Assembly: GCA_008081305.1 (NCBI GenBank)
Contig: VMCP01000135.1
Span: forward strand, 1-12,897
From: Bacteroidota bacterium
GTDB lineage: Bacteria > Bacteroidota > Bacteroidia > NS11-12g > UBA955
Direction of reading: 5' to 3'
Length of the DNA stretch: 12,897 nt
Notes under the pieces: model-generated
Database searches by the model: none
The model's input: only the letters and a program-made list of their open reading frames with translations
Told to the model about the DNA's origin: nothing
Shown: positions 1 to 6,600 of the stretch, one piece after another
Position numbering within the stretch: the first letter of the stretch is position 1
Layout of the letters: each line of letters opens with the position of its first letter
Program-made: the position numbers and the translations under genes

Positions 1-1678
1 TCGCAAAACCGGTAATTTCACTTAAATCCTTGTCTAATTCTTCAATGATTTCTAAGTATCCTTTGGCTTGTTCTACAGGTGTAAATGGGTGCAGAGCGTT
101 AAACTCTGGCCATGTTACCGGAATCATTTCTGTGGTAGCATTCAGCTTCATAGTACATGATCCTAACGGAATCATGCTGTGACATAAACTCAAATCTTTC
201 GCTTCCAATCGCTTGATGTATCGTAGCATTTCATGCTCAATGTGGTACGATTGAAATACAGGATGAGTCATGTAATTGCTTTCTCTGATTGCCCATGTTG
301 GCCAATCTATGGTGTATGATTCATCCAAAACAAGCTGCGTGCTTTGGGATGCCACTTCTGCAAATACAGATATGATTTCCTCTAATTCGGTTTGAGTTAC
401 CGTTTCATCCAAAGAAACTCCGATGCTACCATCTTCAAAATAGCGAAAATTAATTTGCTTTGATTCCGCCAAATGCTTGATTGCATCGGTCTTGTTACTG
501 GCAATGTGCAGGGTATCGAAATAATTTTCGGAAGCTACATCATAACCAAGGTCTATTAAAGCCTTTCTCAGTGAACGGGTTTGACCGTGAATTCTACCCG
601 CAATTTGCCTCAATCCATCAGGACCATGATACACAGCAAACATACTCGCCATGATACTCAATAGAACTTGAGCGGTACAAATATTTGAGGTTGCATTTTG
701 GCGCTTAATGTGTTGCTCTCTGGTTTGAAGGGCCATACGCAAAGCACGTTGTTCTCTTCTATCAATAGAAACACCGATAATTCTACCAGGTACTTGACGC
801 TTGTATTCGTCTTTGGTGGCGAAGAATGCCGCATGCGGACCACCGAAACCCAAAGGAACTCCGAAACGTTGAGAGTTACCCACGACGCAATCCGCACCCA
901 TTTCACCTGGAGGTGTCAGTAATGTTAGCGACATTAAATCTGCCCCGAAGCAGGTCTTTATTCCCATACCTTGGCAATCCTTCACAAAATTGCGGTAGTC
1001 ACATACTTCTCCTTTATCGTTTGGATATTGAACGTACGCTCCAAAGAATTCCTCACTCGGTTTAAACTCACGAAAATCTCCCACTACTACTTCAACCCCA
1101 ATTGGTTCTGCTCTTGTGAACAAAATATCCAAGGTTTGAGGGAAAGTTTCTTTATCCACGAAGAACTTATGTGCTGTACTCTTTCTTGGTAACAAGCCTT
1201 TAAACATAGCCATGGCCTCTGCTGCAGCTGTTCCTTCATCGAGGAGGCTAGCATTCGCAATTTCCATTCCTGTGAGATCAATTACCATGGTCTGAAAATT
1301 AAGCAAGGCTTCTAATCGACCTTGCGCAATTTCAGCTTGATAGGGTGTGTATTGCGTGTACCAACCCGGGTTTTCCATGATATTTCTGAGAATCACATTC
1401 GGAGTAATGGTGTTGTAATAACCCATCCCGATGTAATTTTTAAATACTTGGTTGTTGGAAGCCTTTTCCTTTAATGATCTGAGAAACTCTGCTTCACTAC
1501 TTCCTGCACCCATGCTTAACCCTTGTTGCATGCGGATATTAGCAGGTACGGTTTTATCAATCAGCTCATCCAAGCTGCCAACCCCAATAGAGGATAACAT
1601 AGAATCCTGCTCTTCTTGGCTAGGGCCGTTGTGACGCTGCTCGAAGGGCTTGAAATAACGCGCATTAAGTGCTTCCAT
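1..1678 (-). CDS. gcvP: Glycine dehydrogenase (decarboxylating), P-protein of the glycine cleavage system; 3' end outside window
   Basis: This PLP enzyme decarboxylates glycine and passes the aminomethyl group to the lipoyl H-protein. Translating from the ATG at 1678 gives 559 uninterrupted codons to the window edge, so the gene is intact as far as visible. The N-terminus (MEALNARYFKPFEQRHNGPS) is typical of bacterial P-proteins. Other family hallmarks are NYIGMGYYNT, NPGWYTQYTPYQAEIAQGR, LLDEGTAAAEAM, RFGVPLGFGGPHAAFFA, PGRIIGVSID and, around residues 497-512, the very conserved SLCHSMIPLGSCTMKLN. The family is usually about 950 residues long, so the C-terminal half, with the PLP-binding lysine, lies beyond the left edge. 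The gene follows radC on the same strand after 72 nt, but a TAAATTTG box 8 nt before the ATG suggests its own promoter. No Shine-Dalgarno is seen. Identification is very secure. Confidence 0.97.
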   Translation of the reverse strand, partial: MEALNARYFKPFEQRHNGPSQEEQDSMLSSIGVGSLDELIDKTVPANIRMQQGLSMGAGSSEAEFLRSLKEKASNNQVFKNYIGMGYYNTITPNVILRNIMENPGWYTQYTPYQAEIAQGRLEALLNFQTMVIDLTGMEIANASLLDEGTAAAEAMAMFKGLLPRKSTAHKFFVDKETFPQTLDILFTRAEPIGVEVVVGDFREFKPSEEFFGAYVQYPNDKGEVCDYRNFVKDCQGMGIKTCFGADLMSLTLLTPPGEMGADCVVGNSQRFGVPLGFGGPHAAFFATKDEYKRQVPGRIIGVSIDRREQRALRMALQTREQHIKRQNATSNICTAQVLLSIMASMFAVYHGPDGLRQIAGRIHGQTRSLRKALIDLGYDVASENYFDTLHIASNKTDAIKHLAESKQINFRYFEDGSIGVSLDETVTQTELEEIISVFAEVASQSTQLVLDESYTIDWPTWAIRESNYMTHPVFQSYHIEHEMLRYIKRLEAKDLSLCHSMIPLGSCTMKLNATTEMIPVTWPEFNALHPFTPVEQAKGYLEIIEELDKDLSEITGFA

Positions 1679-1686
1679 ATTGCGCG

Positions 1687-1694
1687 CAAATTTA
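1687..1694 (-). promoter_or_regulatory. Possible -7 promoter box of gcvP
   Basis: Read on the minus strand this is TAAATTTG, a full match to the Bacteroidota -7 consensus TAnnTTTG. It lies 8 nt before the gcvP ATG, so transcription would start almost at the start codon. No TTG is found at the usual -33 distance (17-23 nt upstream), which weakens the call. The 10-bp palindrome TTGCGCGCAA (1680-1689) overlaps the box. Confidence 0.35.
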
Positions 1695-1750
1695 ATTCAA
1701 ATCGTGGTTTTTTTTGTATAAAGTATAGCAGCTAAAACTAGCCCATCGAT

Positions 1751-2452
1751 TTATAATAATCCCTCATCGGCAAAGCTAAAATAGTGCTCACCCGAAATCA
1801 CAATATGATCCATTAAAGTGAAATCAAAATATTTGCTCGCCTTTTTTAACTTCTCCGTAATAGCTCTGTCTTCTTGACTCGGTTGGATATTGCCTGAAGG
1901 GTGATTATGTGCCACTATAATGGCAATAGAATTATACGCTAAGGCTTGTTTTATCAATAACCTCACATCTACTACAGTTGAATGAATCCCGCCCTTACTC
2001 AACTCCCAGCGATGAACCACTTTGTTAGCCCGATTTAATAGTGCCACCTGAAAACTCTCGTAGTTCAAAAAGGCTAAGTGTGAATAAAAAAGTCTGAAAG
2101 CATCGCCGCTATTTCGAATCACTGGTGCCCCTTGAATGAAATTCCATTTTCTTCGAGATAATTCCCAAATACCTGCAAACCGCACACTGTCTTCGGCAGA
2201 TAATCGGAAGCGTTTCATTAGTTCATTGGGTCCCCACTGAGATAATTGAAACAATTGAAACTCTTTATCCCCTAATAAATTTTGGATTGACTCATGATCA
2301 GATTGATCTTGATCATCCTTCTCTAAAACCAAGGAAATCAATTCACCTTCCGTAAGGTCATCGTATCCTTTTGATAGACATTTATGGCACAAATCGCTAA
2401 AATTCACCTTCTCACTTCTCAACCTTTTTTGATTTGATAATTTTTTTACCAT
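1751..2452 (-). CDS. radC: RadC-family JAB/MPN-domain protein (UPF0758)
   Basis: The 233-residue length fits RadC. Residues 110-233 form the JAB/MPN (JAMM) metal-binding domain: HNHPSG at 182-187 and Asp195 give the H-x-H-x(10)-D metal motif, followed by MDHIVISGEHYFSF as is typical. Residues 30-102 correspond to the N-terminal RadC region (LTEGELISLVL), but it is divergent: the usual RPREKL and glycine-rich helix-hairpin-helix signatures are not recognisable. Despite the name, a direct DNA repair role is not established for the family, and a metalloprotease or nuclease-like activity is only inferred. The start is the ATG at 2452, with a TATATTTG box 8 nt upstream. It is divergent from recA across 84 nt, and gcvP follows after 72 nt. 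No clear terminator was found after the stop. Confidence 0.93.
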   Translation of the reverse strand: MVKKLSNQKRLRSEKVNFSDLCHKCLSKGYDDLTEGELISLVLEKDDQDQSDHESIQNLLGDKEFQLFQLSQWGPNELMKRFRLSAEDSVRFAGIWELSRRKWNFIQGAPVIRNSGDAFRLFYSHLAFLNYESFQVALLNRANKVVHRWELSKGGIHSTVVDVRLLIKQALAYNSIAIIVAHNHPSGNIQPSQEDRAITEKLKKASKYFDFTLMDHIVISGEHYFSFADEGLL

Positions 2453-2460
2453 AATTTTGT

Positions 2461-2468
2461 CAAATATA
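2461..2468 (-). promoter_or_regulatory. Possible -7 promoter box of radC
   Basis: Minus-strand TATATTTG matches TAnnTTTG and ends 8 nt before the radC ATG, the same spacing as at gcvP. No TTG occurs at a proper -33 distance, so only half of the expected promoter is visible. Confidence 0.35.
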
Positions 2469-2517
2469 TTTCCAAAACACAGGAAGCTAAAACCATATAA
2501 AGAAGTAAAACGTTTAA

Positions 2518-2525
2518 TATTTTTG
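2518..2525 (+). promoter_or_regulatory. Possible -7 promoter box of recA
   Basis: TATTTTTG matches TAnnTTTG and ends 11 nt before the recA ATG. As with radC and gcvP, there is no TTG 17-23 nt upstream. I saw no LexA-type SOS palindrome in the 84-nt recA-radC intergenic region. Confidence 0.35.
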
Positions 2526-2536
2526 ATAATTACAAC

Positions 2537-3565
2537 ATGAGTGAACAGAAAGAGAAACTAAAGGCGCTGCAACAAACCATCGAGCGTTTGGAAAAGTCCT
2601 ACGGCAAAGGAATCGTCATGAAAATGAACGATGAAACAAAAGTAAGTGTAGATGTTATTCCTACGGGTTCCTTTGGCTTAGATTTAGCCTTAGGTGTTGG
2701 AGGATTTCCTCGTGGAAGAATTATCGAAATATACGGTCCTGAAAGTTCAGGTAAAACCACCATCGCGCTTCACACCATTGCAGAAGCCCAGAAAACAGGA
2801 GGTATATGTGCCTTCATTGACGCGGAACATGCATTTGATAAATTCTATGCTGAAAAACTCGGCATTGATACTTCCAATTTGCTTATTTCACAACCAGATG
2901 ATGGTGAACAAGCACTCGAGATTGCTGATAATCTAGTTAGATCAGGTGCCATAGATGTTATGGTAATTGACTCTGTAGCAGCCTTGGTTCCTCGTGCAGA
3001 AATCGAAGGGGATATGGGAGACAGCAAGGTTGGTTTACATGCTCGATTGATGAGTCAGGCCTTACGAAAACTTACCGGTACCATTAATAAAACAGGTTGT
3101 GTTGCCATCTTCATTAATCAATTGCGTGAGAAGATTGGTATCATGTTCGGTAATCCCGAAACAACCACGGGCGGTAATGCATTGAAATTTTATGCTACCA
3201 TCCGACTAGACATCCGTAGAAGTTCACAAATCAAGGATTCCGACGAGGTTATTGGTAATAGAACCAAAGTGAAAGTCGCAAAAAACAAGGTTGCTCCTCC
3301 ATTCCGTGTTGTTGAATTTGACATTATGTATGGCAAGGGAATATCCAGAGTTGGAGAGGTGTTAGACATTGCAGTTGATGCCAATATTGTGCAAAAGAGC
3401 GGTAGTTGGTTTAGCTACGACGGAACCAAGCTCGGACAAGGAAGAGACACGGTAAAAGGTTTGTTAGAAGACAACCCAGAACTTCTTGCCGATATCGAAG
3501 CTAAGATCCTCAAGAAGGATGAAGCAGGAGAAGAAGTACTTGAGGTTCAACCCGAAGAAAAATAA
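2537..3565 (+). CDS. recA: Recombinase RecA
   Basis: RecA is the ATP-dependent strand-exchange protein of homologous recombination, and it also drives SOS induction where LexA exists. At 342 residues it is full length for the family. The Walker A motif GPESSGKT is at 67-74 and the catalytic Glu is at 98 in DAEHAFD. Walker B (VMVIDSV) is at 141-147, loop L1 (EIEGDMGDSKVG) at 155-166, and loop L2, beginning FINQLREKIGIMFGNPETT, at about 192-220. The C-terminus is acidic, as usual. The ATG at 2537 gives the standard N-terminus (KLKALQQTIERLEKSYGKG). It is transcribed alone, away from radC, and a strong intrinsic terminator follows 26 nt after the stop. Confidence 0.99.
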   Translation: MSEQKEKLKALQQTIERLEKSYGKGIVMKMNDETKVSVDVIPTGSFGLDLALGVGGFPRGRIIEIYGPESSGKTTIALHTIAEAQKTGGICAFIDAEHAFDKFYAEKLGIDTSNLLISQPDDGEQALEIADNLVRSGAIDVMVIDSVAALVPRAEIEGDMGDSKVGLHARLMSQALRKLTGTINKTGCVAIFINQLREKIGIMFGNPETTTGGNALKFYATIRLDIRRSSQIKDSDEVIGNRTKVKVAKNKVAPPFRVVEFDIMYGKGISRVGEVLDIAVDANIVQKSGSWFSYDGTKLGQGRDTVKGLLEDNPELLADIEAKILKKDEAGEEVLEVQPEEK

Positions 3566-3591
3566 TCAACCTTTAATTTTATTGAGTAGAG

Positions 3592-3622
3592 GCATCGTTC
3601 TAGAATAGGGCGATGCTTTTTT
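3592..3622 (+). terminator. Intrinsic terminator of recA
   Basis: GCATCG (3592-3597) and CGATGC (3611-3616) form a perfect 6-bp stem with a 13-nt loop, followed directly by TTTTTT (3617-3622). It lies just after the recA stop codon. It abuts the stop codon of the convergent DUF983 gene, so the same hairpin could also hinder minus-strand transcription leaving the oxidase operon. However, on that strand it is not followed by a T-run. Confidence 0.85.
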
Positions 3623-4007
3623 ATTTCTTACCTGTGAACTTATCCTTATACATGATAGGATATACTACGTACAACATCAGTAGACGCCCGTAACGGAATA
3701 CCCAAGGAAGAGAAAACAAAATAATAGCGGGAATGATATAAACCGCTTGCTCAAAATATCCTAGGTAATACAGAAGAATAGACAATATCACAGTTGAGCC
3801 CACCAACAGGGCATAAGTCCAGTACATGGCACCGAAAAAAAAACCCGTTTCTGGTTCGTATTCTAGGCCACAGGAAGGGCAATGTTCAAGAGTGTCAGAA
3901 AACTTCTTGAATGATAAAATCTTATTGCGAAAGACCTTTCCCTTACCGCAACGAGGACATCGCGATAACATGAACGGCATAAATCCCGCTCGTTTAAAAT
4001 CTGACAT
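3621..4007 (-). CDS. DUF983 family membrane protein with zinc ribbon (last gene of the oxidase operon)
   Basis: A 128-residue protein with two CxxC pairs, C17PRC20 and C43PSC46, that should form a zinc ribbon. The family signature follows (YEPETGFFFGAMYWTYAL), then two membrane helices at about 58-82 and 86-106. The biochemical role of DUF983 is unknown to me. In alphaproteobacteria members are found among cox genes next to subunit III and SURF1, so the position here, at the end of a cox operon, supports an oxidase biogenesis role (inference). I chose the ATG at 4007, 2 nt after the upstream stop and behind AAGAAAGA. A TTG at 4013 would add two residues and overlap the upstream stop codon. 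Confidence 0.88.
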   Translation of the reverse strand: MSDFKRAGFMPFMLSRCPRCGKGKVFRNKILSFKKFSDTLEHCPSCGLEYEPETGFFFGAMYWTYALLVGSTVILSILLYYLGYFEQAVYIIPAIILFSLPWVFRYGRLLMLYVVYPIMYKDKFTGKK

Positions 4008-4009
4008 GC

Positions 4010-4249
4010 TCAATCTTTCTTCTTGAAACCGCCATTTTTATAAAAGGCGAAACCAGCACCTGCTGCAAGCACATAGGGAACAGACATTAAAAAGAGAATA
4101 CCCCCATTCAATCCATCACCTACCTGACGCTCATACTTCTTTTGTTTGTCACGTCCACTTGTTAAAGCTGTTTTACACATGGGGCACTGGGCAAACACAC
4201 TGCCCATCACAAACAAAGAAATTAGCGTAGCAAATAGTTGTTTTTTCAT
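4010..4249 (-). CDS. Small secreted or membrane-anchored protein with N-terminal CPMC motif, function unknown
   Basis: Predicted 79 residues. Residues 1-20 (MKKQLFATLISLFVMGSVFA) look like a signal peptide, with cleavage likely after VFA. The mature chain would then begin QCPMC, with Cys22 and Cys25 at its extreme N-terminus. A basic, charged linker follows (about 30-45), then one membrane helix (about 50-70) and a Lys-rich tail. Cleavage is by type I logic, because Gln before Cys does not fit a lipobox. I recall similar short CxMC proteins in Flavobacteriia but no assigned function. Its place between DUF420 and DUF983, downstream of Sco, suggests a copper or thiol redox role in oxidase assembly (inference). 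The ATG at 4249 sits 2 nt after the DUF420 stop. A longer start at 4333 would put a non-signal-like extension inside DUF420 and is unlikely. Confidence 0.8.
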   Translation of the reverse strand: MKKQLFATLISLFVMGSVFAQCPMCKTALTSGRDKQKKYERQVGDGLNGGILFLMSVPYVLAAGAGFAFYKNGGFKKKD

Positions 4250-4251
4250 CT

Positions 4252-4806
4252 TTAAGTGTTTAAACAAGGCGACAACAGCAAATATACTACAACTCCCGTT
4301 ACCGATACGTATAACCACAATGGAAAGGTCCACCTAGCCAACTTTTTATGCTTGGCAAACTTCCCTACGGAGCTAAAATAAATGGTATATAAAATCATTG
4401 GCATGATCACAGCAGCCAACACTATATGGGAGAAGAGTATGATTAAATACACTGTCTTTATCCAACCCTCTTTACAAAAAGGAACGTGTGGAACGGTGTA
4501 ATGATAGGTCACATAACTCAACAAAAACAATGTAGAAAGCACAAAGGCACTCAACATGAACTTTTGATGCGTCGCCTTATCTTTTTTATTTCTGATGAAA
4601 TAAACACCCGCCACCAAGCAAACGGACACCAGTGAATTGATGATAGCGTTTAATTTCGGTAGAGCTCTAGCAAAGTCCGCAGAAGGCCTCATGGTATCCG
4701 GAAGGTAGCGCAACAAGGTAACCAAGGCAGGTACCGTCAGGGACAACGCAACTACAATCCAGAAAAATGTTTTATCGCTTATCCAAGGCTTGTTTTCGGT
4801 ATTCAT
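4252..4806 (-). CDS. DUF420 membrane protein, CtaM-like cytochrome oxidase maturation factor
   Basis: A 184-residue protein with about five membrane helices (roughly 13-33, 54-71, 84-101, 117-140, 159-179). Typical DUF420 features are LPKLNAIINS (49-58), HQKFMLSAFVLSTLFLLSY (80-98), a His in YHYTVPH (102 and 107), SHIVLAAVIMP (126-136), and KHKKLARWTFPLWLYVSVTG (152-171). Firmicute relatives (CtaM/YozB) are needed to mature aa3-type oxidase, which fits this operon. Conserved His residues 80, 102, 127 and 153 could bind metal or heme, which is an inference. The ATG at 4806 lies inside the sco gene, a 35-nt overlap in another frame. It is the only start that keeps the first helix, so translation is probably coupled to sco. 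Confidence 0.9.
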   Translation of the reverse strand: MNTENKPWISDKTFFWIVVALSLTVPALVTLLRYLPDTMRPSADFARALPKLNAIINSLVSVCLVAGVYFIRNKKDKATHQKFMLSAFVLSTLFLLSYVTYHYTVPHVPFCKEGWIKTVYLIILFSHIVLAAVIMPMILYTIYFSSVGKFAKHKKLARWTFPLWLYVSVTGVVVYLLLSPCLNT

Positions 4807-5461
4807 ATTTCAAATTCTCTATATCGTCTTTGATTCTACGAATTAACTCTAATTTTCCCGACATTGACGGGGCCCGTGTAGGAAGTATACCTCTAATATG
4901 CCGGTCTTTATCGATTATGACCAAACGATCATCATGTATAAAATCGCTCCCTCGTTGTTCGGTGGCTAGCAATAGATCATTTATGGCCCAATCATAAATT
5001 TCACGCTTACTACCTGTGGCAAAGGTTCTTTTGTACAAGTCTGCTTTATAGGCATCAGCGTAAGTTTTCAACGCGGGAACAGAATCTCTCTCTGGATCGA
5101 TACTCACCGTAAGAAAAACCACTTCAGGATCTCCCACGTATTCCTCGGCCATCACCTGGATTTGTTTGTTCATCTCCGGGCAAACATCTGGGCAAGATGC
5201 AAAGAAGATATTGGCAATTACTATTTTTTGATCAAAATCTTCGTAGGTGATTTTCTTACCGTGCTGATTATATAATACCACATCCCCAACGGTATGGTAT
5301 ATGGTATCCTGTTTTACTTCAGAATAATATCGTTCACCAACATAAGGCAATTCTTCATGAACCCATACCGCCTGGGCTAGAAAATAAATTCCTACAGCAG
5401 GTAAAACAATAAGGGCCGCTAACGCGGCCACTTTTGAATATTTCTTTTTGCTCTTTGGCAT
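4772..5461 (-). CDS. sco: Sco1/SenC-family copper chaperone for cytochrome c oxidase
   Basis: Sco proteins deliver copper to, or reduce the cysteines of, the CuA site of subunit II on the outer face of the membrane. This 229-residue protein has one N-terminal membrane anchor (about 10-30) and then a thioredoxin-like domain. The copper ligands are all present: Cys90 and Cys94 in SCPDVCPEMN, and His176 in FIHDDRLVIID. VFLTVSIDPERDS (115-127) is also typical. The start is the ATG at 5461, 3 nt after the ctaF stop. It comes before DUF420 and overlaps it by 35 nt. Its presence with subunit II and no Cox11 gene suggests that the CuA site is its client. Confidence 0.96.
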   Translation of the reverse strand: MPKSKKKYSKVAALAALIVLPAVGIYFLAQAVWVHEELPYVGERYYSEVKQDTIYHTVGDVVLYNQHGKKITYEDFDQKIVIANIFFASCPDVCPEMNKQIQVMAEEYVGDPEVVFLTVSIDPERDSVPALKTYADAYKADLYKRTFATGSKREIYDWAINDLLLATEQRGSDFIHDDRLVIIDKDRHIRGILPTRAPSMSGKLELIRRIKDDIENLKYEYRKQALDKR

Positions 5462-5464
5462 CTG

Positions 5465-5803
5465 TTATTTCATTAAGCCAATGGCATTGCCTTCATAGAG
5501 TAAGCCCATGATTAAACCAACGATAAAAATGGTTGGAACAATAATCATAAGGGCAAGGTTAATGCGCTCATGCTTTAAGTGCATAAATGCACCTACAATG
5601 TAGTATGCCTTCACAAGACCGAAGAGAATGAATATCACATTCCTTAGGCCCGAAGCTGGCATAACAAAATAAATAACAAAATCGAATACGGTAATACCCA
5701 ATAGAATCCAAAAAGTCTTCCAAAGTTCTTTGGTTCCATGACTATCGGTATGGGGTACGTAATTAATTGGATCGTATTCGCCGGGTTTAGTTGGAAAATC
5801 CAT
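5465..5803 (-). CDS. ctaF: Cytochrome c oxidase subunit IV (prokaryotic type)
   Basis: A 112-residue protein with three membrane helices (about 29-48, 54-74, 82-103). The second ends in KAYYIVGAFMHLKHER (65-80), the hallmark of prokaryotic subunit IV. The N-terminus (MDFPTKPGEYDPINYVPHTD) is soluble. It is a small non-catalytic subunit that stabilises the oxidase. I chose the ATG at 5803, which leaves a 19-nt gap after subunit III. The longer reading frame to 5851 would need a TTG start overlapping the previous gene. It sits between ctaE and sco, as in other Bacteroidota operons. Confidence 0.93.
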   Translation of the reverse strand: MDFPTKPGEYDPINYVPHTDSHGTKELWKTFWILLGITVFDFVIYFVMPASGLRNVIFILFGLVKAYYIVGAFMHLKHERINLALMIIVPTIFIVGLIMGLLYEGNAIGLMK

Positions 5804-5822
5804 AACTGTCTTTAAAATTTTA

Positions 5823-6587
5823 TTAGATGAGATAGAAGAATGTAAATACAAAAACCCAAACTAGATCTACAAAGTGCCAGTATAAACCCGCCTTCTCAAT
5901 CATTTCGTAGTGGCCTCTACGCTCGAATACTCCACGAAAAGTCATGATGTAAACAACCACGTTGATTACCACTCCAGAGAATACATGAAAACCATGAAAC
6001 CCTGTTACAATGAAGAACAATGCCGCGAATGGTACAGGACCAAAGGTTCTATCTCCAGCTTCCCATTCGAAATGATCTCCAAAGCCTACGCTTTCAAGGT
6101 GTTTGTATCCTTGCTCTGTGATCCCAAACAAATTAGAATCCAATCTCGCTCCTTCATGAATGAACGTTGCCCACTCCCAAGCCTGACAGGATAAGAAGGC
6201 CACACCACCAAGGATAGTCCATAACATATATGTTTGAACCTCTTTTTTGCTGTTTCTATGCCCAGCTTCCACCGCTAATACCATGGTCACCGAACTTAAA
6301 ATCAAGATAAAAGTCATTACACTCACAAACAACAGTGGTAAATGAACACCGTGCATGAAAGGGAAATGATTAAAAATAGAAGCAGGATCTGGCCACTTAG
6401 TGGTCACTGCGGATTCTGCATTACTGAAGCGCTGAGCTCCATACTGTACTAAAAGGGAGGAGAATGTAAATGCATCCGATAAAAGGAAGATCCACATCAT
6501 TAATTTTCCGTAACTCACGTTAAACGGAGAACGCCCACCAGCCCACATGGGCTGTTTTTCAAATGCTGCTGTCTGTTCCGTTGCCAT
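5823..6587 (-). CDS. ctaE: Cytochrome c oxidase subunit III
   Basis: A 254-residue protein of the heme-copper oxidase subunit III family. It has five predicted helices (about 28-49, 84-107, 119-137, 184-212, 233-253) and the conserved ending GFHGFHVFSGVVIN (196-209) and KAGLYWHFVDLVWVFVFTFF (232-251). A larger loop at about 140-183 follows the motif CQAWEWATFIHEGA. Subunit III has no cofactor and supports proton uptake and stability of subunit I. The ATG at 6587 was chosen, giving a 13-nt gap after the upstream stop. Extending to 6647 would overlap the previous gene by 47 nt with a cysteine-rich, unlikely N-terminus. It is the second of two subunit III-type genes in tandem. Confidence 0.95.
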   Translation of the reverse strand: MATEQTAAFEKQPMWAGGRSPFNVSYGKLMMWIFLLSDAFTFSSLLVQYGAQRFSNAESAVTTKWPDPASIFNHFPFMHGVHLPLLFVSVMTFILILSSVTMVLAVEAGHRNSKKEVQTYMLWTILGGVAFLSCQAWEWATFIHEGARLDSNLFGITEQGYKHLESVGFGDHFEWEAGDRTFGPVPFAALFFIVTGFHGFHVFSGVVINVVVYIMTFRGVFERRGHYEMIEKAGLYWHFVDLVWVFVFTFFYLI

Positions 6588-6600
6588 TGGGGTATAATTA

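Noticed and set aside
658..1281. Short minus-strand frames (658-906, 1087-1281) that might suggest a broken gcvP
   Set aside because: The true gcvP frame runs without a stop from 1678 to the window edge and keeps family motifs throughout; the short frames are shadows.
1728..1750. Possible terminator after radC
   Set aside because: Only a 4-bp GCTA/TAGC stem without a following T-run; too weak to call.
4185..4195. Lipobox making the CPMC protein a lipoprotein
   Set aside because: The residue before Cys22 is Gln, which does not fit the L-[AS]-[GA]-C consensus; signal peptidase I cleavage after VFA is more likely.
4250..4333. N-terminal extension of the CPMC miniprotein
   Set aside because: It lies wholly inside the DUF420 coding sequence, and the ATG at 4249 gives a textbook signal peptide 2 nt after the previous stop.
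5804..5851. Longer subunit IV starting at 5851
   Set aside because: It would need a TTG start overlapping subunit III; the ATG at 5803 gives the expected N-terminus and length.
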